A DNA stretch of 64,000 bases. It comes from Carallia brachiata. Its lineage: Eukaryota; Streptophyta; Magnoliopsida; Malpighiales; Rhizophoraceae. Every line of letters begins with the position of its first letter. Position 1 is the first letter of the stretch. Both the position numbers and the translations under genes were made by a program. Shown in pieces: positions 53,688 through 64,000 of the stretch. The notes beneath the pieces are model-generated. The model was not told the origin of the DNA. It did no database searches and saw only the letters and a list, made by a program, of their open reading frames with translations. The stretch covers positions 11,974,544 to 12,038,543 of the forward strand of contig JADCRB010000068.1 of the NCBI GenBank assembly GCA_021464245.1, given 5' to 3'.

Positions 53688-56600
53688 CTAACGAGAAAAA
53701 ACGGTGGAAATTGTGAGATCGTTTATTGAACGGAGTCCTTCTGTTGCGGGTAGGTTTGGACCGTCGTTAGACTCGTGGAAATTGTATGCAGGATGCTTTG
53801 GAGGTGGAACAGGCATGTCACTATTGAGCATGTAAACAACATCGAACATGGTTGGTCTGTCCATTGAATGCTCTTGCACACACAATAGGCCAATCTGAAT
53901 GCATCTCAGGGCTTCCTTAGGAACATATGATTCTTTCACCGATGAGTCGACTATCTCCAATGCGCTGTTCTCTCTCCATAACTTCCAAACCTGTCAAGTA
54001 AGATAGCATATGCATTCAAGGGGTGAGCTTAAACGAAACTATGTGCTAACGGTTCCTTGAAGTTTATGCGACTTACATATCCTGTCAAGCTCGGGCCGAG
54101 ATCATCCTGACAGAAGTCATTGTTCTTCATGCCACTCACAATTTCCAGTACTATTACCCCAAAGCTAAAGACATCAGATTTTATCGAAAATTTTCCAAAC
54201 AATGCATACTCTGGTGACATATAGCCACTGCATAAGAAAAGGTAAAATTGTTAACTTCTTGTTGCATTGCTTGATGTGAACTGTCAAAAGAGAATGCCTT
54301 TCGCCATCGTCATGCATATCATTGCATTAATTTTGGAGTGTCCCTTTCAAAAGGAGCAAGCTACTTACTATGTTCCAACAACTCTTTTTGTCCTGTCTTG
54401 AATTTGATCATCGGTGAAAATTCTAGCCATACCGAAATCCGAGATTTTCGGGTTCATCTCTGCATCTAACAGAATGTTGCTACTTTTTAAATCCCTATGA
54501 ATAATTCTCAGAATCTTGGTGAAGATACAATATCCCCCGAGCAATCCCTACAATAATATCGAAGCGTTGTCTCCAATCCAAGAATGACCTTCTTATTTGA
54601 TCTGCAACAAAAATTCTCAATAATATCAGCAATGAATGATGCTGCTTCGGTGTGTACCTAAGTCATTTTCCTTTGAGAACATTTATACTTAGACAAAGAT
54701 GTAAAACACCGCAAATGAACAAATTTGAGAGACTTACCAAAAAGAAATAAGTCTAAGCTTTTGTTCGGTAAGTATTCATAAATTAGCATTGCTTCTTCAC
54801 CCTCAATGCAGCATCCTAAAAGTTTGACAAGATTCCTGTGCTGAAGCTTTGCAATCAACATAACCTCGTTTGTCAATTCTTCCATTCCTTGGCCTGAACT
54901 CTTCGACAACCTTTTCACAGCAATCTCCTGGCCATCTGAAAGCTGACCCTACATTGTTCATGTTGCAAGGGTAAGCTTAGTTGCTATGAATAATTAATTT
55001 AGTGCCATTCTACTTGTTAAGAGCCTCACAACAACAAAGGGGAAATACAGCTACATACATGCATATAACATCAAGCAATCATTCGATTTTGAGATGTCAC
55101 ATATAACTTTACCTTATAAACAGAGCCAAAACCACCCTGTCCAAGTTTATTCGCTAAGGAAAAATTTGCAGTAGCAGCATATATAGTATTGAGATCAAAT
55201 AATTCCACATCTGGATGATTCTCTTTTTCCCTATATTTGTTTGCTGCCAAAATATCTTTGAAGAGAGCTAAACTTCTGCCTTTGGGAAATCTCCTTTTCC
55301 AGTGGTTCCTCACTGTCCTTGAGCAGATCGAAAAAAATGCTTAATCTAACATTCACGTTCACGTTCAACATTCTTCACACAACATTCATAAGTACTGTTT
55401 CCAAGAAAAATATCCTTTGTGCCCCATTAATCATGTGGGATAACAGTCAAAGAGCCTTTGTCAGATGACACATTTAATCACAGCACAATAACGACAGGGC
55501 ACAAAAACAAAAGGGGTTGTGCTTTACCTGTTATTTTCCTTCTTTTCATCAACAAACAGACAAGTACGATTATAACAATCCATGCTGAAGCAACAGAGGC
55601 AACGAGAATGGCCAACATTTCCTTCATTTGACTAGTACCATTTGGTTTCGCAGGATCCTCAGCTGCAGAAGCAGGGTAAGACAAACGACATTGCTGCAGA
55701 AGAAACAGGAATAGCAAAGATGAAAATATGCAGCAATGCATACCTAATTGAAGTGCATCAAGACAAACATAGAGATCATATCCGTCATCCACGAAATCTA
55801 TTATTTCCATCAGCTGTCCAAACCATGCCAAACAACCACTCTCCTTTCCAGTGATATTTACACTTGCATATGCCAAGCACAAGAAGTCCTTCATGCATTG
55901 CTGCTCGCAGTTCACTTGACTCATATTCATGTTCACCCAAACAGCTTGTGACGGAGCAGGAACCTTAACATTTGGCACTTTCAGGAACCCACCTTTTTGC
56001 CCACAAACCATGGAAGAATCTTCTCGCTTTCTGTTGCATCGACCTCGACCATTTCTTTGAAGCCAATCCCTTGGGGACTCGGGTTCATACCCAGGCAAAC
56101 AAGCACATTCCAAACTTTTGTCATTGTCAGCTTTGCACTTCCTAAAACTACCACAGTTTCCATAAGAATCACACCAGTACTGAGGAGCTGACCAGGAGTC
56201 CTTCCAAAGACCATCAGTTTCATGCCACGTCAGATGCTGAATCAATCCCGATTCATCTATTACTACACGTTGGATTCCTGGAACATAATTGTAATAGCTA
56301 GTTATGTAAACCTCATCTTGATTATTAGCATAAGTATGGTTGTGGACACTTGCAAAGTTTCTCCATGGCCATGGACAGCTTCGCCAATAGTTGTCTGCAC
56401 CCTTGTAAAGAAAATATTGAGGGGGACCATCCGTGTTGAACTTAAATGAGTAGTCTCCGGTTCCAGGATCATCTGCTGATCTCCATGATGTTAAGAATAG
56501 CTCCCGACCTGTTTTTCTGTTCAGCCCAAGAGACATTCCTGTTATCTGGGTATTTGTAGGATAATCAAAGCTTTGCCACAGAATTTTCTTACTCTCGCTG

Positions 56601-57016
56601 CCATCCTGAACCAGAATCAAATTTCCCGAATCCAACAGCTGAGCCACACAGACACCTCCTGTTGCATCCTCAAGACCCTTTGCAGACCATATTGGAACCT
56701 TCTTGTCACTGTCAACATAGAGAACGAGGTGTCCACGATGGTCAAGTGACAGAGTTCCTGAGGAGCCACCTATTGGAGAGTCTCTATTTGCCACCCACAC
56801 AACAGTTTGTTCTGATACTTTATTGAACCAAATCCCAAGATATCTATGCCTGGAACGGCCGGGGCTGAAAAATCCTAATGCAAAGTTTCTTTCTTTGGAG
56901 ATGAGAAGATCGCCATCTTTGAGAGTTTGGTTTATGGCTATTGTGTCCTTGGATGCAACAGGCAAGAACTGAATGGACAGAAGCATGAAAAACAGAAACG
57001 GACTTTCAGCAACCAT
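53688..57016 (-). pseudogene. Copy E: divergent G-type lectin S-receptor-like Ser/Thr kinase with a 5-base deletion before the HRD motif
   Basis: Seven exons: 55744-57016, 55528-55662, 55113-55312, 54738-54948, 54369-54601, 54077-54227 and 53688-53990. Start ATG 57016 (MVAESPFLFFMLL, a clear signal peptide). Exon 1 holds B-lectin (WVANRDSPIGG), S-locus glycoprotein, CDSYGNCGSFRKC and PAN (CEQQCMKDFLC) regions. Exon 2 encodes the membrane span (WIVIIVLVCLLMKRRK). Exon 3 carries [10 protein letters not shown], exon 4 [10 protein letters not shown] and the hinge ([12 protein letters not shown]), exon 6 [20 protein letters not shown], and exon 7 the tail with PPPKHPAY. Exon 5 is 233 bases where A and B have 238: AAGAC is missing after LYLHQDS (about 54513-54524), so the frame hits TAG just at the HRDLK site. 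Without the deletion the protein would be 836 residues. Spacing, intron phases and orientation match A and B, but introns are compact (intron 1 is 81 bases). Confidence 0.87.
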
Positions 57017-57300
57017 GGTGACTTCAATGGCATACTGCTATTTGGCACACTGCACTGAAATCAACCAATGGCATATTGCTATTTGTCATTCCTGAATATC
57101 AGTTTTTTCTGTGTGCAGGTGAAGACTTAGAGCTCAAATCCCTGAAAATGGTCTGTTTTGGCTGCCCAGTCATCTTACTGTTTATATTCCAAATGAGGAC
57201 TTTGTCCTCGTGAAGTCCAGTTGGTAAAAGTGGTTACCTGGTTGGAACACTACACGTTTTTTGATACAGAACTGACACAAGGACCGGGCATTTGGACGTG
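57017..57300 (-). promoter_or_regulatory. 5' leader and upstream region of copy E with upstream ATGs
   Basis: A minus-strand ATG at 57033 (ATGCCATTGAAG) lies 17 bases before the receptor ATG, in another frame, and overlaps the receptor coding start; a further ATG about 50 bases upstream opens a 21-codon uORF. The position and first bases resemble the uORF of copies A-C, but here it does not end at ATGA. No TATA element was fixed. Confidence 0.35.
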
Positions 57301-59034
57301 ATAGCAACGGTAATTTTACACTGTCTTTTTAATATATATATATATATATATACTATACTATACGTTATAATTAAATTTATTACATATTTATATTAATTAT
57401 TATACACGTAAACACGTCAACTTTAACTCATATATAAATGAGTTTAATAAATGTCTAAACTCAAATCTCTTGTCGATTAAGTTCAATTATTATATACATA
57501 ATATTAATTTTAAAAAAAATAAAAAAATCCGTGAAAACCATGTGGGTCTCACCAGCCCTCTCCCTTTCTATCTTTCTCTCTCTCCCCCGTAAGCCCCTCG
57601 TCCTGCCCTCCCTGTCCAGCAATCATGTTCGTTCCTAGTAGAGTTTAATGGCCTGACGATCTGGCTAGAAGCTAACCCGAATGTTGGTCCTGTGTAATAA
57701 AAAAATGATATTTTATTTTTTTTTAAATTTCATTTTTCTCGTGAAAAATTATTAGATGTACAACTAAAACAACAAAATATATAATTTGTAGCGAAAAAAT
57801 ATATAATTAACAAGGTTACACAGATATAGATATAATAATATAAATATAGTAAATACAGATACAGTAAATACAAATATAGTAATATATTAATTTTAAAAAA
57901 ATTAAAATATAGATACGATATTAATATATGTATATGTATATGTACCTATATTTATGTACATACATACATAAATCTAAGTAAATATTATTTTTTAATATAT
58001 AATATAAATTATAACTAAAATTTTAGTCTAAATTTAATTTTTGTTGTTAAAATAAATTCTACAATATTTTTTAAATATAAATAATATTTTATAATATAAA
58101 CTAAGTACTAATTAAAAATAGAAATAAAACTTAAATAAATTGAATCTTCTCTTCTCGGCGTCTCTTTTGAAAAAAAAAACAAAAAAACAAAAAAACAAGA
58201 AAAAAAGAGGCGCTTCTTTTGAAAACCGAAAACAAAGGGGAAGAGGATGGCCGGCATGGCCGACAGGCCATCATAAGTTGTTTTTTGTTTTCAGTAGAAA
58301 TCTCGTATCTAATATATATATCTAATTTTTTTTAATTTTTTTTTCAAATATTTTTTTATGTGTCTAACACATAGCTAAAGTGTATTAGACACATATCCAT
58401 ACCTAACGCAGGTCCACCACTGCATATCTTTCTACAATGGGGTGTTCGTGCATCGTAGGCAACTAGACGTCCTTGGATATTTTATCATCTTTCATCTCAA
58501 CATATATATACATTAAAAAAAATCTATCTTACACGCAATATCTTGTAAACTCAACCGAATACAAACAGATTTTCGACTACCCATAAAATATTTTACACTA
58601 CACAAATAGTATATTATATGATATAAAAGAGTTTTAAAATAATACAGTAAATATCCATGTAAAATCTGTTAATCTTATATGAAATGTTAACCGTGTAATA
58701 TAAAATATTTTGCACGTAACATAAATTTTATGTTGGGTACATGTGATATTAAATGTTTGTAATATAAAACGTTGTCCCTAACCTGAACAATGATATTCTT
58801 AACAGCAAGTTTTTTTTTTTATACATTAAGAAGTCTATAAAATTATAAACTATATAATAAAATAATTCTTTCTTTCTCACAAATCGCATACACTCCATTA
58901 TCAATATCATAATTCAAAATTTTTTAAAATAAAAATATATAATTCAATTGTTGGGGTGTCTTGTGAGAGATTAGTAGCAAGTTTAATTGTCAAACACTAT
59001 TAACTAATATTTATCTTCTTTTTTTTTTTTCTTT
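57301..59034. other. Intergenic AT-rich sequence
   Basis: This holds an (AT)n microsatellite at 57331-57352, a C/T-rich tract at about 57550-57610, and a run of GTAAATACA-type simple repeats at about 57840-57990. No gene is supported. Confidence 0.5.
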
Positions 59035-59158
59035 TGGGAGTTGTAGATCAGCTGGTAAAGAAGGGAGTATGGCACAGTAGATTCGAGAATCGAACTTTGG
59101 ACTGAATAGTTGGAGGAAACCACTATAGTTAAGACTGCACCGTCTATCATGTCTCTTA
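59035..59158 (+). mobile_element. tRNA-derived SINE-like fragment
   Basis: TAGATCAGCTGGTAAAG resembles a Pol III A box (TRGYNNANNNG type). About 30 bases later GATTCGAGAATCGAAC resembles a B box. No cloverleaf can be folded by eye, so it is not a tRNA gene. Confidence 0.3.
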
Positions 59159-59657
59159 TGGTGTGTTTAGATTTTGTTGGGGGGGGAGAGAAAGAAAGTA
59201 ATAAATAAGAGAGTAGTGAGAAACAAATAAAAAAGAATTTTATTGATAATTGGTTGGATATGTTAGAATTAAGTGAGAAAAAAAGTGTAAGAAAACAAAT
59301 TTTTTTTTGGATAATAAGAGAAATTAAAGGGAAAGAAAATATTAATTATACCAAATGACTAAAATGTCATTAATTGTTTTTTTTTGGTAAAGCGATGAGA
59401 TTAATGGAGTTTTTGGTAATTTTATTAAGTTACTCAGAAAACATGAATTGTAGCAATTCTGTCTGGCCAAGAAAAGAAAGAAAAATTGTAAACCAAAAAA
59501 AAAAATAGAGAGAGAGAATGAATTTGTGGGTCTCATTCAAAATAGTTTTCTTACGTTGGAATCTGATTCTATATGTTTTGTTCAATTCAAACAAAAAAAA
59601 ATCTCATTCTTTTTCTATTAATTTTTTCCTCGCCAATCATCCAATCCAAACTGCGCA
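59159..59657. mobile_element. Tourist-like (PIF/Harbinger) MITE
   Basis: The ends TGGTGTGTTTAGATT and, read from the other side, ATGCGCAGTTTGGATT are imperfect inverted repeats. They are flanked by TTA on both sides (59156-59158 and 59658-59660), the 3-bp target duplication of PIF/Harbinger elements. The 499-bp interior is non-coding. Confidence 0.55.
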
Positions 59658-62600
59658 TTAAGTCAAAGTTAAAAAAAATATTAAAAGAATGAAAAAGATT
59701 ATGGGAGTATTTGATTTTATTATTACTTATTATTATTATTATTATTAATTATTAATTGTTATATATGGTTGTCGATTTGTTATTACTTTTTGTTATTATT
59801 GATGAATAAAATAAAATTATACTATTTAATTAATTAATATTAATTATTCCTGATTAACTAATAAAACAACAATCTTCAATATTCTATTTATAATTTATTA
59901 TAATAAATAATTTTAAAAACACTACTCAATCTAAATTAATCTAATAAAAATAATCTATATATTTATAAATAAAAATTTATTAAATATGTGATTTAAAAAG
60001 TAATTACAATTTATATAATAAAATATTATTTTTATTATACAGATTATTATATTCAAAAAAAATATTATTTTTTACATATTGGTATGTAAAATTATATTAT
60101 TATTATTTTTTAAAAAAAAAAAAATAATTTTTTACCAAAATATATTTTTATTTTGGTAAGGCCTCTGTCAAGCTTTTCCCGTTACTGTGCTCATCTAGTG
60201 CAATGATTTGACTTTGTGCGCCCTGCACACTGCCGCGCCAAACGTCCTTTTAGAGGCCGCGTGAGGGTAATTTTGTAACTACATATTATTGATTATTTTA
60301 AAGATAATATATAAAATATTAATAAAATTATTTGAGATAACAAATCTAACATTAATTTTAAAAAATAATAAATTTAATTTCAGTTTTGTCTAAAATAATA
60401 AATTTAACACGTTATAAAATTTTTTAAATAAAATTTATCTATTTTAATAATTTAATAGTAATTTATATAATTATCATGTTATAAAAACAGATATATTTTT
60501 ATAAATTTATTATCAAAATTGATAAATTCTATTTATAAAAAATTATTACGTGCAACGTTTGTTACTTTAAGTAAAGTTAGTAATAAATTTATTATTTTTT
60601 AAAATTAATACTAAATTTATTATTTTAAATAAAATTAGTGATATTTTTTATATTAATATTTATTTAAAAAACTCAAACATTTTTTTTAATTAACTATTTT
60701 TTGGAACAAAAAATAATCTAACAATAAATTAAAAAATTTTACCAAACAAATGCTCCAACATCTTACTATTTTTCTTAGACAACAACCAACATTTTACTAT
60801 TTTAAAATAAACAGCAATAACAGTTGCAAAACGCAAAATCAAACACTCCCTGATATCTAAAGTTTGTTCCAATTCTACACTTCATCCAGTGATGTTTATT
60901 TCCTTTTCTCAATCCATCTGATCCCCAGGCTTATTTCTATCAAACATTTTACAACTTAGCAACAAAGCATTTGAAATTGTTTTTTTTTTTTTTTTAATTA
61001 ACCTTGAGTCTTAATCAGCCGTAATTTTAATACAAATAAGACACACTAACCAACCCCTAAAGATGCCAAATCAAAGAATTATTAAATGGACTATGACAAC
61101 CACTTCCCATCAGCCCTTTTAAATCAACAAGTCAAGGAACCAAGCAAATATGAACTGCAATCACAACACAATTATGAAAAATGATTTCGAAAGTTATCGC
61201 GAACAGCACTTTGACCTAGTGACGTTTGATTTTCAATAATTTAGATTTATTAAAACCAACAACTGGTTTCATTTATCTATTACTAATTTTTATTATTGTT
61301 GATTATTGTCTGTTGTTCTTAATTATTGTTATTGTTAAATAATAGTATTTGGTTATATTCATAATTCTTATTGTTGTTAACTAATAAAATCACTAATTAG
61401 GACATCCATTTATCATGAGAAAGAGAGAAGATATTTAAATACATAAAGTATTATTATGAGGATATTTAGGGCAAATACCATCTATCAATTATTGTTATAT
61501 CCAACAAGTATCCTAAATTAATTTCCCCATCAGCTATTTTTTAAAAGATCTATCAGGAAAAAGTAATTTTTAAAAGATTTTACCAACCACCTAACACCAA
61601 ACATAGTCAAACTCAACAGCAAAAACACCCCCCTCAACAGCAAAAACAAACCTCCTAAACAAATAATGGAAATAAAAATTGAAAAACAAGATGGACATAT
61701 GAAACAAAACGCATGCATGAAAGCATAGAATTTATTTATTTATTTATTTTGTAACTATTCAAAATTTTTGACTTTAGAAAAGTTACATAGGTATAATCAA
61801 TTTAAAACGTCTTAGACATATACCTACAAGTTACGCTATTATAACAATTTATTGTATATTTCAAGCTTTCGATTAATAACGATGACAATTAAGAAGACAA
61901 GAAGTATGCATCAAAAGGATCAGGTTATAATAAAACTTTGACTAAGCTCAATGACAGTATTTTTATTAAAAAAAAAAAAAACTCAAGTTATGGGGCTTTG
62001 GGCACAAAACAAATATTTAAAATCAAATGTTAACAAATTAAAGGCAAAAAATTCATAATTTCATCCACCATCTTTAGGTTTATTAGTAATTTTCACTCAT
62101 TTTTTTTAAATCTAATCTTTACGTTTCTTCTATTAATCTTTTCACCTTTCTTCATTGGTGAAATTGGTTAAAAAAAACTTAAGGATAGTGCATGAAATTT
62201 TGATTTTTGCCTAAGATAAATGATCATTTATGACCAACATGTCAAATATATTTTTTTACTTATTTAAAAAAAGCCCAATTCTGCTACACCATTTCCCGTG
62301 CAATAGCATAGAATTGGTGCCGGAATGTTTTCCACCGGCTGGAATTCAAAACCATAAAGACTACTTACACCATAAATCCGCATGCCGAGTTTTGTTTGTT
62401 GGATGAACTGCCAAAAGCATATCAACAAAAGTCAAAGGATCAAACAAAAAAAAACGTGGGTTTTTGACTTTTTTGCCGCAAAGAGAAAAAGATTTTTTTT
62501 TTTTTTTTTTTTAAGGAAAACCCTTCAACCTTTCCGCTTTGCCTTTGATTTCTGGCTACGAATTGGATAAGGTGTCAGTGCCACAGCCATTGACTGCATT

Positions 62601-64000
62601 GCTCTTACGATCATCAATGTGGAGAACTGAAAGTAAGTGTATGTGGGACAGAGTGGGGAGTGATCAGACTGAGACCCCTTACTTTTGTTTAGAGGGCGTG
62701 TGGACCCCTTTCCTTTTCCGTTTGTTTTATTGTCCAAATGAGACCCCTCATTTCGTGTGCATTGACTTTCTTTTCAGAAAATTAAAAATTGAAGTAATAT
62801 CTCTTAAAGATTGCGATTACTAAAATGGAAAAGTTTGGGCGGCTGATGGTTAGTAATTCGATAAGATATAAAAAAAAATAAATTTTAAATTTTACGTAAT
62901 AATTTTTATATTTTTAATAATAAAATTTTATTATTAAATTTTATATTATTTAAACTATATATATCGTTATTAAAACTTATCTTATTGTTACTATCAAACT
63001 AATTTCTCGAATTGATTTTTTTAAACAGTCAAACCAAACTCTTACTAAAATAACATATTTGTTCCGTTAAAAAAAAAAAAAAAGCTTGTAAGGATAAGTT
63101 TAATCCTACCTAACATAAGGTTATCCTAGAAGTTGAAATCTTAAAAAAAAAAAAAACTCAAGTCGTGACGGAGAACGACTTCTACCATTTAAAGCACACG
63201 ATAGAATGGGTTGTGTTTAGAGGTAATAAAAAGAGTCAAAAATCTCTGTTAATTGATAAAATTGAGTTGAAATGAATTGAATTTTTAATTAATTGAACTG
63301 ATTTTATAATTAGTTAACCGAATTGAATAAAAATTAAAATTTTTAATTTAGTTTCAGTTTTTAATATTAAAAAATTGTAATTAATCGAATTGAGTTGAAA
63401 TATTATTTTATATACATTTTTTTATTTTTTTCTAATAATAAAAAATATACTAATAGAACTATTATTAACAAATAAATGTTAATAAAATATTATTATATCT
63501 TAAATAATCACTTATTTATATTATATATATAATGATAATTTTAATTTTCTTATAAAAATATATCAAAAATACTTTTTTACATTTATATTAGAATTTTAAA
63601 ATTTTTTATTATTAAATTCAATTAACCAAAACCGAATTAAGATTTTTAATTAATTTAAATTTTAGTTCGAGAATAATTTTTAATTTTATATTTCCGAAAA
63701 ATTCAATTTGATAATAGTTATAATATTTTAATTCAATTAATCAAACCGTGAATACCTTAAGTCGTGTTCATGTAAATTGTTTCTTATTGCATTGTGCCAT
63801 TATTACGAAGAAGATATGAGCTCTTTTTTTCCTTTTAGAAAAACAAAGATATGGGCAACCGCTTTGTTTGGGAAATTGTTTCTTAGTGGGGAAATTATGT
63901 GAAGATTTGGACTCTTTCTGTTGCTGACCTTAGTTTGGCATGTTCCTTCATTGTTTCCACAAAGTCGAACAAATTTTTGTGATCCAATTGTTCCGAGGAA
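59658..64000. other. Terminal intergenic region
   Basis: Mostly very AT-rich, with an (ATT)n run at about 59725-59750. A short GC-richer patch at 60160-60260 has GGCCTCT/AGAGGCC inverted arms. Moderately complex sequence at 62290-62830 and 63770-64000 holds short open frames, but none has a recognisable domain, codon signature or splice context. I do not call a gene here. Confidence 0.5.

Noticed and set aside
60160..60260. Short inverted repeat GGCCTCT/AGAGGCC
   Set aside because: Arms too short and no flank duplication; could be chance in a GC-richer patch.
62382..62823. Overlapping open frames of 62-94 codons on both strands
   Set aside because: No domain, no splice context and no compositional support; chance frames.
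63770..64000. Possible gene edge at the window end
   Set aside because: Complexity is higher, but no frame, start or splice site can be supported from the visible bases.

Overview
This is nuclear DNA from a plant, almost certainly a eudicot: AT-rich intergenic sequence, GT/AG introns, Copia and L1-type LINE relics, MITEs, and a tandem family of G-type lectin S-receptor-like serine/threonine kinases (S-domain RLKs, RKS1-like). All receptor genes lie on the minus strand, so their 5' ends are at the higher coordinate. The species cannot be named from the sequence.

Layout from the 5'-most gene downward: copy E (53688-57016, the most divergent), copy A (43601-49173), copy B (25173-31567), copy D (4200-9660, heavily decayed) and copy C (only exon 1, 1696-3006; its kinase exons lie outside the window). 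E, A and B share a seven-exon plan: exon 1 encodes signal peptide, B-lectin, S-locus glycoprotein, Cys-rich and PAN/apple regions; exon 2 the membrane span; exons 3-7 the kinase and C-terminal tail. A, B, C and D are close paralogues. A and B also share 5' and 3' flanks, so a block of about 11-12 kb was duplicated (39945-51690 and 14736-34990).

The main observation is that every copy readable here carries a frame-breaking indel, each at a different place. C has -1 next to the start codon. B has -2 at the end of exon 1 and -1 at the start of exon 3. A has -1 in exon 4, just before the kinase hinge. E has -5 just before the HRD catalytic loop. D is truncated at both ends, with a dead splice donor and a nonsense codon. 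Read literally, no copy makes an active full-length receptor kinase; A, B and E could still make secreted or kinase-dead ectodomain proteins. Uncorrected assembly indels are the main alternative explanation.

Between the genes are mobile elements: an L1-type LINE (17295-24046, plus strand) that split the 3' flank of B; a 2.07-kb LTR element nested inside it with a 5-bp target duplication; two truncated Copia elements from different lineages side by side (35805-39944); several foldback/MITE elements; a LINE RNase H fragment; a three-monomer higher-order tandem repeat (12880-13805); and fragments of unrelated host genes. The terminal 7 kb (57-64 kb) is AT-rich with one Tourist-like MITE and no gene I can support.

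I found no unprecedented biological system. The most interesting themes are the allele-specific decay of the receptor cluster, a conserved 8-codon uORF whose stop overlaps the receptor start codon (ATGA), in-frame retainable introns, and the clear order of insertion events.
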